Shown here: positions 8,685 through 17,464 of the stretch, piece by piece
Numbering within the stretch: the stretch's first letter is position 1
How the letters are laid out: each line of letters opens with the position of its first letter
Origin: Microbaculum marinum
Lineage (GTDB): Bacteria; Pseudomonadota; Alphaproteobacteria; Rhizobiales; Tepidamorphaceae
Assembly: GCF_042646165.1 (NCBI RefSeq)
Contig: NZ_JBHRTC010000009.1
Direction: 5' to 3' (one strand)
DNA length: 64,000 nt
Notes under the pieces: generated by a model
Database searches by the model: none
What the model saw: only the letters and a program-made list of their open reading frames with translations
What the model was told of the DNA's origin: nothing
Translations under genes and position numbers: made by a program

Positions 8685-9700
8685 TGAGCCAGGTCCAGTC
8701 GCCCAACCCGATCGTCTCGACGGTTCCGTTCGAACAGGACGGCGCGCATTCCGGCTTCCTCCGCCTGCCCACCAGTCGCGACGAGTCCGCCTGGGGCGCG
8801 GTGATGATCCCGATCGTCGTCATCCGCAACGGCGACGGCCCGACCGCGCTGCTGACGGGTGCCAATCACGGCGACGAGTACGAGGGCCCGATCGCGCTGC
8901 AGGCGCTGGCCCACGAACTGAAGCCGGAGGACATCAGAGGGCGCGTCATCATCGTGCCGTTCATGAACACCCCCGCCTTTCATGCGGGGCGGCGCATCTC
9001 GCCGCTCGACGGCGTCAACCTCAACCGCTGCTTTCCGGGCCGTCCGGACGGATCGCCGACGGAGAAGATCGCCGACTACTTCCTGCGCCACCTGGTGCCG
9101 CTGGCCGATATCGTGCTGGACTTCCATTCCGGCGGCAAGACGCTCGACTTCGTCCCGATGGCGGCCGCGCACCTGCTGGAATCGGCGGTCCAGCAGGAGG
9201 CCTGCGTCGCCGCGATGCGGGCCTTCAACGCGCCGTACTCGATGGCGCTGCGCGAGATCGATGCGGTCGGGATGTACGATACCGTCGTGGAGGAGGCTGG
9301 GAAGACCTTCGTGACCACCGAGCTTGGCGGCGGCGGATCGGCTACGGCGCGCAGCGCCCGCATCGCCCGGCGGGGTGTGCGAAATCTACTGAAGCACGCG
9401 GGCCTTCTGTCCGGCGACCCCGAGATCGCGCCGAGCATCGACATCGACACGACGGTGGGCGACTGCTTCCATTTCTGCGAAAGGAGCGGCCTTGCGGAAT
9501 TCCTCGTAGACCTCGGCGAGACCGTCGAACGGGGGGACCCGCTGGCGCTGATCTGGCCGGTCGAGCGGGCGGGCGGCGGGCCAGTCACGATCGAGGCGCG
9601 CAACAGCGGCATCCTGGCGGCGCGGCACTTTCCCGGACTGATCAAGCCCGGCGACTGCCTCGCCGTGGTCGCGACGGTGGTCGAAGGGTTCGGCGACTAG
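8684..9700 (+). CDS. eutE: N-alpha-acetyl-L-2,4-diaminobutyrate deacetylase EutE/DoeB
   Basis: A 338-residue zinc hydrolase of the succinylglutamate desuccinylase/aspartoacylase family. The zinc ligands are visible as H62 and E65 (GANHGDEYEG) and H148 (LDFHSGGKT), and TELGGGG supplies the downstream part of the site. The reaction removes acetate from the product of EutD to give L-2,4-diaminobutyrate. The ATG overlaps the eutD stop (TGATG). It is the last gene of the ectoine operon here. The genes that normally complete the route to aspartate (diaminobutyrate transaminase and aspartate-semialdehyde dehydrogenase) and an AsnC regulator do not follow in this window. Confidence 0.92.
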   Translation: MSQVQSPNPIVSTVPFEQDGAHSGFLRLPTSRDESAWGAVMIPIVVIRNGDGPTALLTGANHGDEYEGPIALQALAHELKPEDIRGRVIIVPFMNTPAFHAGRRISPLDGVNLNRCFPGRPDGSPTEKIADYFLRHLVPLADIVLDFHSGGKTLDFVPMAAAHLLESAVQQEACVAAMRAFNAPYSMALREIDAVGMYDTVVEEAGKTFVTTELGGGGSATARSARIARRGVRNLLKHAGLLSGDPEIAPSIDIDTTVGDCFHFCERSGLAEFLVDLGETVERGDPLALIWPVERAGGGPVTIEARNSGILAARHFPGLIKPGDCLAVVATVVEGFGD

Positions 9701-9767
9701 CGCGGATCAGGGCGGGCTGGTTTCAGATCGACGCAGCGATCGCCACGGCCCTGCCTGCGGCTCTGGA

Positions 9768-9869
9768 TCCCGGAGCAAGTCCGGGACACAGGCCTGAGGT
9801 TGTCGCACCGCCCCTGCCACCCGTCGGGCTTACGCCCCGGACTGCTCCGGGGCCCAGTCGGGCGGTCGC
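9768..9869. repeat. Intergenic palindromic repeat with two hairpins
   Basis: In the gap between the convergent eutE and ketopantoate-reductase-like genes (9701-9914) lie two perfect 7-bp stems. One is at 9768-9786 (TCCCGGA / TCCGGGA) and one at 9835-9852 (CCCCGGA / TCCGGGG). The following stretch, 9846-9869, is a 24-bp word found identically at 41935-41958, so this is a dispersed repeat family. It may also end transcription from both sides, although no T-run is present. The rest of the gap shows nothing I can identify. Confidence 0.65.
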
Positions 9870-9914
9870 CGGAGACGACGATAGGGGAGCGATTCCACCC
9901 GAAGACAGCCCGCC

Positions 9915-10835
9915 TCAGTCGAATGCGGACTCGCGCGCCCTGACGAGAGCGCTGACGGTGGCATTGACGGGCGCCGCCAGACCCGATTCGGCAGCGACCC
10001 GCGGCACCGCGCCGTTGATCACGTCGATCTCGGAGCGGCGTCCCGCGAGATGGTCCAGCAGCATCGACGGGCGGGCGTTCGGGATGCGGCTGCCGAAGGC
10101 GCGCACGAAGGGTTCGACGTCGGTGATCGGCAGCGTGATGTTCCTGGCCCGCGCCACCGCAAGGGCCTCCGCCGCGCAGGCGGTGGCGACGGACCACGCG
10201 CCCTCGTTGGCCATTACCTCGCCGATGGTCATGCCGGTCAGCGTGCAGGTGCCGGAGAAGGTGACGTTGCAGATGAACTTTTCCCAGACCATCGAGGCGA
10301 TGTCGGCGTGCTCCTTTACCGAGAAGCCGCCGGAGCGCCACAGCTCGGCGGTCGGCGCGACCTTGTCCGCCGCAGCCTCCCCGGAGGCTCCGAGATACAG
10401 GAACTCCCAACCGTTGTGGTGGACGTGTCCCGGCCCGGGCAGGGAGGCGCCGAAGCCGCCGACGACCCCGACGATCAGCCGGTCCGCGCCGACGATCGCG
10501 GCGACGCGGTCGGCCGACCCGAGGCCGTTCTGGATCGTCACGACGACGGTATCGGGCGTCAATATCGGCAGGGCGCTTCGCGCCGCCGCCTCGACGCCGT
10601 CTGCCTTGGTGGCGATGACGACCATGTCGACGGGACCAGCCTCGGCCGCGTCGGTGGTGGCGTTGAGGCGGGCGATACGGTCGCCGCTGGCGCCGCTGAC
10701 CCGCAGGCCCGCGCGCCGGATCGCCGCGATGTGGTCTTCCCAGAGATCGACCGCCCAGACGTCGTGGCCGGCGTCCGCCAGCAGCCCGGCATAGACAGAT
10801 CCCATCGCGCCGGTGCCGATGATCCCGATCCGCAT
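9915..10835 (-). CDS. Ketopantoate reductase-like dehydrogenase (ApbA/PanE family)
   Basis: A 306-residue two-domain NAD(P)H oxidoreductase. The N-terminal Rossmann motif is MRIGIIGTGAMGSVYAG, followed by VVIATKADGVEAAA and the conserved TIQNGLGSADRVAAIVG loop. The helical C-terminal domain contains the WEKFICNVTFSGTCTLTG region with the family catalytic lysine. Known members reduce ketopantoate, but many catabolic-operon paralogues act on other 2-oxo or 3-hydroxy acids. The ATG follows GGGAG at 7 bases. The gene is the last of a minus-strand operon with an amidase, two SDRs and an imidase-like hydrolase, so a catabolic substrate is more likely than pantothenate synthesis. Confidence 0.8.
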   Translation of the reverse strand: MRIGIIGTGAMGSVYAGLLADAGHDVWAVDLWEDHIAAIRRAGLRVSGASGDRIARLNATTDAAEAGPVDMVVIATKADGVEAAARSALPILTPDTVVVTIQNGLGSADRVAAIVGADRLIVGVVGGFGASLPGPGHVHHNGWEFLYLGASGEAAADKVAPTAELWRSGGFSVKEHADIASMVWEKFICNVTFSGTCTLTGMTIGEVMANEGAWSVATACAAEALAVARARNITLPITDVEPFVRAFGSRIPNARPSMLLDHLAGRRSEIDVINGAVPRVAAESGLAAPVNATVSALVRARESAFD

Positions 10836-10846
10836 CGTTGCACTCC

Positions 10847-12250
10847 CTAGAACGACGGCATCTTCAGTTCGAATCCGAGCACGGCGGCGAGCTTTCCGGC
10901 GAGATCGAGGATGCCGTCCTCGTCGTACCAGCGCCCGACGATCTGCAGGCCGATCGGCAGCCCGTCGCCGGTCCAGCCGCACGGCATGGTCAGTGCCGGG
11001 TGGCCCGTCAGGTTGAATGGAAACGTATAGGGATACCAGCCGGCGCGGATCCGCCCGCAATCGACCCCGTCGATGACGATGTCGGCATGCGTGTCGGTGT
11101 CGGCGGGAACGGAGGCCGCCGCAAGTGTCGGCGTCACGATGTAGTCGACCTCGCCGAGGTGCCGCTCGACAAGACGGTACAGATCGGAGCGGACCGTCGC
11201 CGCGGTCTGGACCTCGGCGCCGCTGCGGGCGAGCCCGTTCTCGACGGTCTTAACGAAGGTCGGGTCGAACAACTCGGGCGTTGACCTGACCCTGTCGGCC
11301 GTCCGGGATGCGAGCATCGTCTCGAGGATGGTGCGCAACTGCGGCTCGTAGCCGGCGAAGTCGACGTCGATCGGCCGCACGTCGGCGCCGAGATCGACGA
11401 GCGCACGGGCCGCCGCCTCGACGGAGGCGGCGACATCGGGTTCGACAGCGGGATTTCCGACCTTCAGGGCGAAGCCGACGCGAACGAAATCGTCATGGGC
11501 GGGAGCAGTGCCCAGCGCCTTGGACCAGGGGTCGTGCGGCGTTTCGCCGGCCATCACCGAGTACATCAGCCGCAGGTCGTCGAGCGTCCGCGTCATCGGG
11601 CCGATGTAGGAGTTGTTGGCGAACAGGTCCGGCGCCTGCGAATGGGGAATGCGGCCGAGCGTCGCCTTCAGGCCGTAGATGCCGCAGACGCTGGCGGGAA
11701 TGCGCACCGAGCCGCCGCCGTCGGTGCCGAGCGCGATCGGCACCTGGCGGGCGGCGACCGAGACGCCGGCACCGCCGGAGGAGCCGCCGCTGGTGTAGTC
11801 GCGGTTGAAGGGGTTGAGCGTCCTGCCGAACAGCGGGCTCTGGGTGATCGCCTTGTGGCCGAATTCCGGCGTTGTCGTCTTGCCGACGATGACGGCGTCA
11901 GCCGCGCGCAGCCGCGCGACCGGAATGGCGTCGGCCGGCGCCGGGGTGCCGGCATATGCCTTCGAGCCGAACGAGGTCGGCATGCCGGCCACATGGGTGA
12001 GGTCCTTCACCGAGACCGGCACGCCGGCAAGCGGACCGACGGGCTCGCCCGCGGCGAGGCGGCGGTCGACCTCGCCGGCGGCGGCGCGGGCGCCGTCCGC
12101 GTCGACAAGGATGAAGGCGTTGGCTTCGGGCTCGGTCGCCTCGATGCGCGTGAGGGCGAGGTCCGTCACCGCGCGGGCGGAGACCCGTCCGGCGGCGACC
12201 TCTCCGGCGATTTCGGCGGCGGTCAGCGTAACGTATTCGTCGTCGGTCAT
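10847..12250 (-). CDS. Amidase (amidase-signature family)
   Basis: A 467-residue amidase-signature enzyme. The Ser-cisSer-Lys triad is visible: K82 (GVPVSVKD), S157/S158 in TSGGSSGGAGV, and the nucleophile S181 in GTDGGGSVRIPAS. The length and the C-terminal PCGWTGDGLPIGLQIVG motif are normal for the family, which includes half-amidases, aryl-acylamidases and Glu-tRNA amidotransferase subunit A. No GatB or GatC gene is near, so a catabolic amidase is expected. It lies in a minus-strand operon 7 bases after the SDR gene and 11 bases before the reductase gene. With the imidase-like gene upstream, a half-amide substrate is possible, which is inference. Confidence 0.85.
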   Translation of the reverse strand: MTDDEYVTLTAAEIAGEVAAGRVSARAVTDLALTRIEATEPEANAFILVDADGARAAAGEVDRRLAAGEPVGPLAGVPVSVKDLTHVAGMPTSFGSKAYAGTPAPADAIPVARLRAADAVIVGKTTTPEFGHKAITQSPLFGRTLNPFNRDYTSGGSSGGAGVSVAARQVPIALGTDGGGSVRIPASVCGIYGLKATLGRIPHSQAPDLFANNSYIGPMTRTLDDLRLMYSVMAGETPHDPWSKALGTAPAHDDFVRVGFALKVGNPAVEPDVAASVEAAARALVDLGADVRPIDVDFAGYEPQLRTILETMLASRTADRVRSTPELFDPTFVKTVENGLARSGAEVQTAATVRSDLYRLVERHLGEVDYIVTPTLAAASVPADTDTHADIVIDGVDCGRIRAGWYPYTFPFNLTGHPALTMPCGWTGDGLPIGLQIVGRWYDEDGILDLAGKLAAVLGFELKMPSF

Positions 12251-12257
12251 ATCTTCC

Positions 12258-13016
12258 TCAGATCATCCATCTGCCGCCGTCGATCAGCAGCGTCTGGCCG
12301 GTGACGTAGCGGCTCGCCGGGCTCGCCAGGAACACGACGACGTTGGCGACGTCCTCCGGCTCCGCCACGTAGCCGAGCGGCACGGTCTTGCGGATCCTAT
12401 CGATCACCTCGGCCGGCAGCCGGTCGTGGGCGCGCGTGCGGATCGCGCCGGGCGCGACGGCGTTGACGCCGATGCCGGCCGGCGCGAGCTCGCGGGCGAG
12501 CGACCGGGTGAAGCCGATCACGCCCATCTTGGCGGCCGCATAGTCGGCGAGGCCGGTGTCGCCGTAGAAGGCGGACTCCGTCGACATGTTGACGATGCGT
12601 CCGCGGCCGCGCGCCACCATGCCGGGCGCGATCAGGCGGCTCACCCGCATCGTGGTGAGCAGCGAGACCTCGATGACGAAGCGCCAGGTGTCTTCCTCGG
12701 ACTCGATGAACGGGCTCGCCCGCTCGCGCGCGCTCTGGCCGACATTGTTGAACAGGACGTCGACCGGGCCGAGGTCGGCCTCCGCGGTCCTCACCGCCTC
12801 TTCGACGAGGGCCGCGTCGGTGCAGTCGACGGCGAGGTCGACGGCGCGGCGGCCCATCGCGCGGATCTCCGCTGCGAGGGTCGACAGTGGTGCGCCTTCC
12901 AGATCGAGCAGGGCGACGTCGGCGCCGGCGCGGGCGAGGGCGAGGGCGCTGGCGCGGCCGATGCCGTTGGCGGCGCCGGTGACGAGGGCAACTCCGTGGA
13001 CGTCGAACGCGGTCAT
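12258..13016 (-). CDS. Short-chain dehydrogenase/reductase
   Basis: A classical SDR of 252 residues. It has the cofactor motif TGAANGIG (residues 13-20), an acidic residue after strand two (LLDLE) that suggests NAD(H) preference, the structural NNVG motif, the active-site serine/threonine in NMSTES, and the YxxxK pair Y159/K163. The C-terminus (VTGQTLLIDGG) is intact. It shares an operon with another SDR, an amidase and an ABC importer. The two SDRs probably act at successive or alternative steps of the same hydroxy- or oxo-compound pathway. The substrate cannot be read from the sequence. Confidence 0.85.
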   Translation of the reverse strand: MTAFDVHGVALVTGAANGIGRASALALARAGADVALLDLEGAPLSTLAAEIRAMGRRAVDLAVDCTDAALVEEAVRTAEADLGPVDVLFNNVGQSARERASPFIESEEDTWRFVIEVSLLTTMRVSRLIAPGMVARGRGRIVNMSTESAFYGDTGLADYAAAKMGVIGFTRSLARELAPAGIGVNAVAPGAIRTRAHDRLPAEVIDRIRKTVPLGYVAEPEDVANVVVFLASPASRYVTGQTLLIDGGRWMI

Positions 13017-13026
13017 CGCGCCGGCC

Positions 13027-13791
13027 TCAATGGAAGGTGCGGCCGCCGTCGACCGACAGCGCCGTGCCGGTGACGTGGGCGGACTCTGGCGATGACAGGT
13101 ACAAGGCCGCGTAGGCGATGTCCTCGGGCTTGCCGATCCGCTTGATCAGGTAGCGGTCGAGGATCCCGGCCATTTCGGCGTCGGGATCGTCGACGCCCTC
13201 GAGGCTCTGGCGGAACAGCGGCGACTCGATGATGCCGGGGCAGATGGCGTTGACGCGGATCTCGTGGCGGGCGAGGTCGACGGCGAGCGACTTGGCGAAC
13301 ATCACCAGCCCCGCCTTCGAGGCGCAGTAGGCGGTGCGGGCTTCGAGCGGCCGCAGCGCGGCGCCGGAGGCGACGTGGACGATGGTGCCGCCGCCGGCGG
13401 CGCGGATATGCGGCACGGCGGCCGAGGTCACCGAGAAGGCGCCGGTCAGGTTGGTGTCGAGGATCGCGCACCAGTCGGCGACGGCCATTTCCTCGAACGG
13501 CTTCAGCAGGTCGATGCCGGTGCAGCCGACCAGCCCGTCGAGGCCGCCGAGGGTATCCGCAGCGTCGTCGATCGCAGCGCGGACGCCGTCGTCGTCGGTG
13601 ACGTCGACGGTCAGGACCGTCACGGGTGGCCTACCATTCGTTTCGATGGCCGCGTGGACGTCGGCGAGCCGGTCGCCGTCGCGGTCGAGGAGGGCGACGG
13701 CGGCGCCCTCGCGGTGGAACATCTCAGCCGTCGCGCGGCCGATGCCGGAGGCCGCGCCCGAAACCAAAATCCGGCGTCCCTCGAGCCTCAT
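13027..13791 (-). CDS. Short-chain dehydrogenase/reductase (second copy)
   Basis: A classical SDR of 254 residues with SGAASGIGRAT (11-21), LLDRD after strand two (NAD-type), catalytic S142 (VASGAA) and Y155/K159 (AYCASKA), and a C-terminal HVTGTALSVDGG. The middle motif is GCTGID rather than the usual NNAG, a common variation. The ATG at 13791 overlaps the stop of the upstream deacetylase-like gene by 4 bases (ATGA), so the open frame reaching further upstream is spurious. It is 10 bases before the other SDR. The pair shares the fold but is clearly divergent, not a recent duplication. Substrate unknown. Confidence 0.85.
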   Translation of the reverse strand: MRLEGRRILVSGAASGIGRATAEMFHREGAAVALLDRDGDRLADVHAAIETNGRPPVTVLTVDVTDDDGVRAAIDDAADTLGGLDGLVGCTGIDLLKPFEEMAVADWCAILDTNLTGAFSVTSAAVPHIRAAGGGTIVHVASGAALRPLEARTAYCASKAGLVMFAKSLAVDLARHEIRVNAICPGIIESPLFRQSLEGVDDPDAEMAGILDRYLIKRIGKPEDIAYAALYLSSPESAHVTGTALSVDGGRTFH

Positions 13792-14621
13792 GACGAAGCG
13801 GCCTCCGCGCGCCGCTCCAGCTCGGGCCGGATCGCCTCCGCCACCTCGTCGCAGCGGGCGAACCAGACCTTGTCGTGGGCCAGCATGTGCTCGATCAGGC
13901 CTTCGAGCGCGACGAGCCGGGAGCCGCGACCGATGATCTGCGGGTGCATCGCGAGCATGAAGGCGCGGTCCTCGCGGTACAGCGTGTCGAACTCCGCGCA
14001 CCAGGCCTCTGTCACGGCGGAGGGCGCCTGCATGGTGCGGCCGGGCAGGGTGATCGAGTACTGGAAGAACGGCGCGTCGTCGAGCACCCAGGCGAAGGGG
14101 AACTCGACGAGGCCGGTGACCGTGCCGTCGACGCGGTGGAGATAGGGCGTATCGTCGTCGAAATAGTTCGACGAGTAGCGGAAGCCCTTCTCGAGCAGCA
14201 ACGGCATGGTGATCGGGCTGAACTCGGCGGCAGGCGAGCGCCAGCCGGCGGGCTTCTTTCCCGTCAGCCTCTCGATGATCTCGATGCCCTTCTCCATCTC
14301 CTCGCGCTCCTCCTCGGGCGAGAGGTTGACGATCCACTTGTGCGACCAGCTGTGATGGCCGATCTCGTGGCCGCGCTTGAGGATCTCCTCGCACAGCGCC
14401 CAGCGCTGCTCGATGACGAGGCCGGGCACGAAGAAGGTCGACCTGATGCCGTAGCGGTCGAGCAGGTCGAGGATCCGCGGGGTGCCGACCTTCCAGCCGT
14501 AGGCGCCCTGGGAGAGGACGACCGGCCGTTCGGCGTTCTTCGGATCGCGCGCCGTCCACATCGTCTCGGCGTCGAGATCGAAGGTCAGCATCGCGGGAAA
14601 GCCGTTCGGCGCGAGGGGCAT
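13788..14621 (-). CDS. Polysaccharide deacetylase-family hydrolase (imidase/PuuE-like)
   Basis: A 277-residue NodB-homology protein with no signal peptide, so cytoplasmic. Visible motifs are MLTFDLDAETMW (metal-binding acidic motif near residue 15), RGHEIGHHSWSHKW (metal histidines), GWRSPAAEFSP (substrate arginine) and AMHPQIIGRG. Cytoplasmic members with the FDLDAE signature include cyclic-imide hydrolases and the Helicobacter PgdA group; PuuE-type allantoinases are related. With an amidase three genes downstream, cyclic imide to half-amide to diacid is an attractive pathway. This is inference, and deacetylation of another amide cannot be excluded. Confidence 0.75.
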   Translation of the reverse strand: MPLAPNGFPAMLTFDLDAETMWTARDPKNAERPVVLSQGAYGWKVGTPRILDLLDRYGIRSTFFVPGLVIEQRWALCEEILKRGHEIGHHSWSHKWIVNLSPEEEREEMEKGIEIIERLTGKKPAGWRSPAAEFSPITMPLLLEKGFRYSSNYFDDDTPYLHRVDGTVTGLVEFPFAWVLDDAPFFQYSITLPGRTMQAPSAVTEAWCAEFDTLYREDRAFMLAMHPQIIGRGSRLVALEGLIEHMLAHDKVWFARCDEVAEAIRPELERRAEAASS

Positions 14622-14642
14622 GGACAGGGAACTCCGGTATCG

Positions 14643-15461
14643 TCAGGCGAAGCGGTGGAAGCCGACCCAGCGCTCGGCAAGCACGAGCGACAGGCCGGTG
14701 GCGATGATCAGCATCGTCGAGATGGCGGCGATGCCCGGATCGATGCCGTGCTCGACGGCGGTGAAGATCTTTACGGGCAGTGTCGTGCGGCGCACGCTGA
14801 CCAGGAAGATCGATACCGGTACATTGTCGAAGGACACGATGAAAGAGAAGATCGCGCCGGCGACGAGGCCGGGACGGATCAGCGGCAGCGTCGTCTTGAA
14901 GAAGGCGGTCCAGGCATCCGCGCCAAGCGTGCGGGCGGCTTCCTCCAGCGATGGATCCGAGCCTTCTAGGCTGGCGAGGACGCTGCGCATCACGTAGGGC
15001 AGGGTGATCAGCACGTGCGCCACCGCGAGCGCCCCGAAGGTGCCGCGCACGCCGACCAGCGTGTAGTACTGCAGCAGCGCCACCGCCACGACGACGGCGG
15101 GGAACACGAGCGGCGCCATCAGCGCCGCCGCGATCGCTTCCGACCCAGGCACCTTGCGGCGCACCAGCGCGTAGGCCGCCGCCGTGCCGAGCGCCAGCGA
15201 CACGACGGTCGCCACACAGGCGAGCATCAGGCTGAACCCGATCGCCTCGATGTAGGAATCGTCGCCCAGCACGTCCCAGTACCAGTCCAGCGTGAAGCCG
15301 ACCGGGGGAACCGTCAGGTAGGATGTCGTGGTCACCGAGGCCAATACCACGATGATCACCGGGAGCTGCAGGAACAGCAGCGCCAGCGCCGCGTAGAGCG
15401 GCAGCGCCGTTCCCGACAGGGCGCGCGAGATGCGATAGCGGAGCGGCGGGCGCATGGTCAT
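14643..15461 (-). CDS. ABC transporter permease, PotC-type
   Basis: A 272-residue inner-membrane permease of the polyamine/opine class, with six expected transmembrane helices. The coupling motif is EEAARTLGADAWTAFFKTTLPLIRPGLVAGAIFSF (EAA loop, about residues 160-195). Its ATG (15459-15461) overlaps the stop of the first permease by 4 bases. It forms a heterodimer with the PotB-type protein and is energised by the ATPase encoded two genes upstream in the operon. The substrate class of such importers is small amines or amides, amino acids and opines; here the neighbouring amidase and imidase suggest an amide or imide, which is inference. Confidence 0.88.
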   Translation of the reverse strand: MTMRPPLRYRISRALSGTALPLYAALALLFLQLPVIIVVLASVTTTSYLTVPPVGFTLDWYWDVLGDDSYIEAIGFSLMLACVATVVSLALGTAAAYALVRRKVPGSEAIAAALMAPLVFPAVVVAVALLQYYTLVGVRGTFGALAVAHVLITLPYVMRSVLASLEGSDPSLEEAARTLGADAWTAFFKTTLPLIRPGLVAGAIFSFIVSFDNVPVSIFLVSVRRTTLPVKIFTAVEHGIDPGIAAISTMLIIATGLSLVLAERWVGFHRFA

Positions 15462-16339
15462 CGGCTCGTCGCCAGGTATGCGGTGAGCTTGCCGGAGGCC
15501 CAGACGAGCAACAACACGATTGCCGTCAGGATGAACGCCATCGCGGCGCCGCGCGGCCAGTTCAGGATCTTCAGGAACTCGTCGAAGATCAGCGTCGACA
15601 TGACCTGGTATGTCGGGCCGCCGAGCAGGCGTGGCGTCACCAGCGCGCTGATCGTCAGCACGAAGACCAGGATGCTGCCCGACAGGACGCCGGGCAGGCT
15701 GAGCGGCAGCGTCACCTTGGTGAACACCTCGCGCCGCGTCGCGCCGAGCGTCAGGGCGGCGTTCTCGACGTCGCGCGGGATGTTCTGGATGGTGCCGATC
15801 AGGACCAGCACCATGAACGGCAGGAAGATGTGGCTGAGCCCGATCAGCAGGCCGGTGAAGTTGAACAGGAGCTTGATCGGCTTGTCGATCATGCCGGCCG
15901 AGATCAGCCAGTCGTTGATCAGGCCGCGGTTCGCCAGGAGCACGATCCAGCCGAACGAGCGGACGACGAGATTGAGCAGCAGCGGGAAGACGACGAGGAT
16001 GATCAGCCAGGGCCGGAGCGGCGAGCGGGTGCGGGCCAGGAAGTAGGCGAGGGGATAGCCGATCACCAGGGTCGCGGCGACGACGATCAGCCCCAGTGCC
16101 AGCGTCCGGCCGATGATCTGCAGGTAGAAGGCGTCGCCGAGGATGTCGGTGTAGTTCTTCAGCGTCCATTCGGGGCCGATGCCCTGGCCCGGGACGTAGG
16201 GGTGCAGGCTGGTGGGCACCAGGAACAGGAGCGGCGCGACGAAGACGGCCAGCAGCACCAGCAAGGCGGGCGACAGCAGGCCCAGTCCCGACCGGTCGAG
16301 CCAGCGTATCGGCCCGCGCATGGCGGCGACGTCGCTCAT
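15458..16339 (-). CDS. ABC transporter permease, PotB-type
   Basis: A 293-residue inner-membrane permease with a long N-terminal helix (LLSPALLVLLAVFVAPLLFLV), a large periplasmic loop, and the EAA coupling loop VENAALTLGATRREVFTKVTLPLSLPGVLSG. It belongs to the same spermidine/putrescine-like family as the following gene and overlaps it by 4 bases. It also overlaps the ATPase gene by 4 bases, so the three membrane and ATPase components are translationally coupled. It is part of a complete importer with the binding protein at 17465-18505. Confidence 0.88.
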   Translation of the reverse strand: MSDVAAMRGPIRWLDRSGLGLLSPALLVLLAVFVAPLLFLVPTSLHPYVPGQGIGPEWTLKNYTDILGDAFYLQIIGRTLALGLIVVAATLVIGYPLAYFLARTRSPLRPWLIILVVFPLLLNLVVRSFGWIVLLANRGLINDWLISAGMIDKPIKLLFNFTGLLIGLSHIFLPFMVLVLIGTIQNIPRDVENAALTLGATRREVFTKVTLPLSLPGVLSGSILVFVLTISALVTPRLLGGPTYQVMSTLIFDEFLKILNWPRGAAMAFILTAIVLLLVWASGKLTAYLATSR

Positions 16340-17421
16340 GTGCGCGCCATCACGATGACGTCGGCGGGCGCGACGTCGACCGATACGGTGCTGCCGGCCT
16401 GCGGCAGGTCGCCGCCACGCCCGACGCGCGTTTCCGCGTTCAGCTCGATACCGCCGGCAAGCCGGACCACGAACTGGGCGGTGGAACCCGCAAACGATAC
16501 GAGCTCCAGCGTTCCGATGATGCCGTCGTCCGTGGCGTTGGCCGCGGCGACGTTCACGCTCTCCTGACGGATCGTGACGTGAACCGGATCGCCGGGCCTG
16601 GCGCCGGCGGGAAGATGGGTGGTCCGGAGTGCGACGGACTCAGACAGCGCCACGGTGGCGACGTCGCCGGCGGTGGCGACGGTGCCCTCGAACCCGTTCG
16701 ACCGGCCGAAGAATTCCGCGACGAAGGGCGTCGCCGGATTGTCGTAGATCTCGCGCGGACTGCCGACCTGATGCAGCGTGCCCTGCGACAGAACGCAGAT
16801 GCGGTCGGACATCGTCAGCGCCTCTTCCTGGTCATGCGTGACGAAGACGGTGGTGATCGACAGTTCCTGCTGCAATCGGCGAAGCTCGAAGCGCATCACG
16901 TCGCGCAGTTTGGCGTCGAGGTTGCTCAGCGGTTCGTCGAGCAGCAGCAGGGCCGGCTGCGGGGCGATGGCGCGGGCGAGCGCCACGCGCTGCTGCTGGC
17001 CGCCCGACAGCTCCTTCGGCAGGCGGCGCTCGAGGCCGCCGAGCCGCACCATCTCCAGCGCCTCGCCTACGCGCTTGCCGATCGCACCCTCGTCGACCTT
17101 GCGACGCCTGAGGCCGAACGCGACGTTCTCGAAAACGCTCATGTGGGGGAACAGCGCGTAGGACTGGAACACCAGGCCGATGTTGCGCTTGTTGGGCGGC
17201 AGCCAGGTGACGTCCTTGCCGGCGACGCGGATGGTGCCCGCGTCCGGCTCGAGAAGGCCCGCGACCATGCGCAGGATCGTGCTCTTGCCGCATCCCGACG
17301 GGCCGAGCAACGATACGAAGGCACCGTGCTCCACGTCGAGCGCGAAGGAATCGACGGCTAGGACCGAACCGAAATGCTTGGTCAGGCCGCTGATCTGCAG
17401 TGTTGCCATGAGACTGTCCAT
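16336..17421 (-). CDS. ABC transporter ATP-binding protein, PotA-type
   Basis: A 361-residue ATPase (from the chosen start) with Walker A GPSGCGKST, Q-loop VFQSYALFPHMSV, signature LSGGQQQR, Walker B ALLLLDEPLSNLDA and switch histidine FVTHDQEEA. A C-terminal TOBE/OB-fold domain follows (about residues 270-361). The start is uncertain: ATG at 17421 (MDSLMATLQ), 17409 (MATLQ) and 17448 (MAATRR) are all in frame without a clear ribosome binding site, and the last lies inside a hairpin. I chose 17421. It powers the two downstream permeases. Confidence 0.88.
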   Translation of the reverse strand: MDSLMATLQISGLTKHFGSVLAVDSFALDVEHGAFVSLLGPSGCGKSTILRMVAGLLEPDAGTIRVAGKDVTWLPPNKRNIGLVFQSYALFPHMSVFENVAFGLRRRKVDEGAIGKRVGEALEMVRLGGLERRLPKELSGGQQQRVALARAIAPQPALLLLDEPLSNLDAKLRDVMRFELRRLQQELSITTVFVTHDQEEALTMSDRICVLSQGTLHQVGSPREIYDNPATPFVAEFFGRSNGFEGTVATAGDVATVALSESVALRTTHLPAGARPGDPVHVTIRQESVNVAAANATDDGIIGTLELVSFAGSTAQFVVRLAGGIELNAETRVGRGGDLPQAGSTVSVDVAPADVIVMART

Positions 17422-17424
17422 GAG

Positions 17425-17451
17425 GGGATGGCGGCGCGTGGCCGCCATCCC
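17425..17451 (-). promoter_or_regulatory. Stem-loop between binding-protein gene and ATPase gene
   Basis: A perfect 11-bp inverted repeat (GGGATGGCGGC / GCCGCCATCCC) with a 5-nt loop begins 14 bases after the binding-protein stop and ends just before the ATPase start. It lacks a T-run. The placement parallels the hairpin between uehA and uehB and suggests mRNA stabilisation or partial termination that favours binding-protein production. It could also sequester the ATPase translation start. Confidence 0.6.
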
Positions 17452-17464
17452 GGATGCTGCCGCC

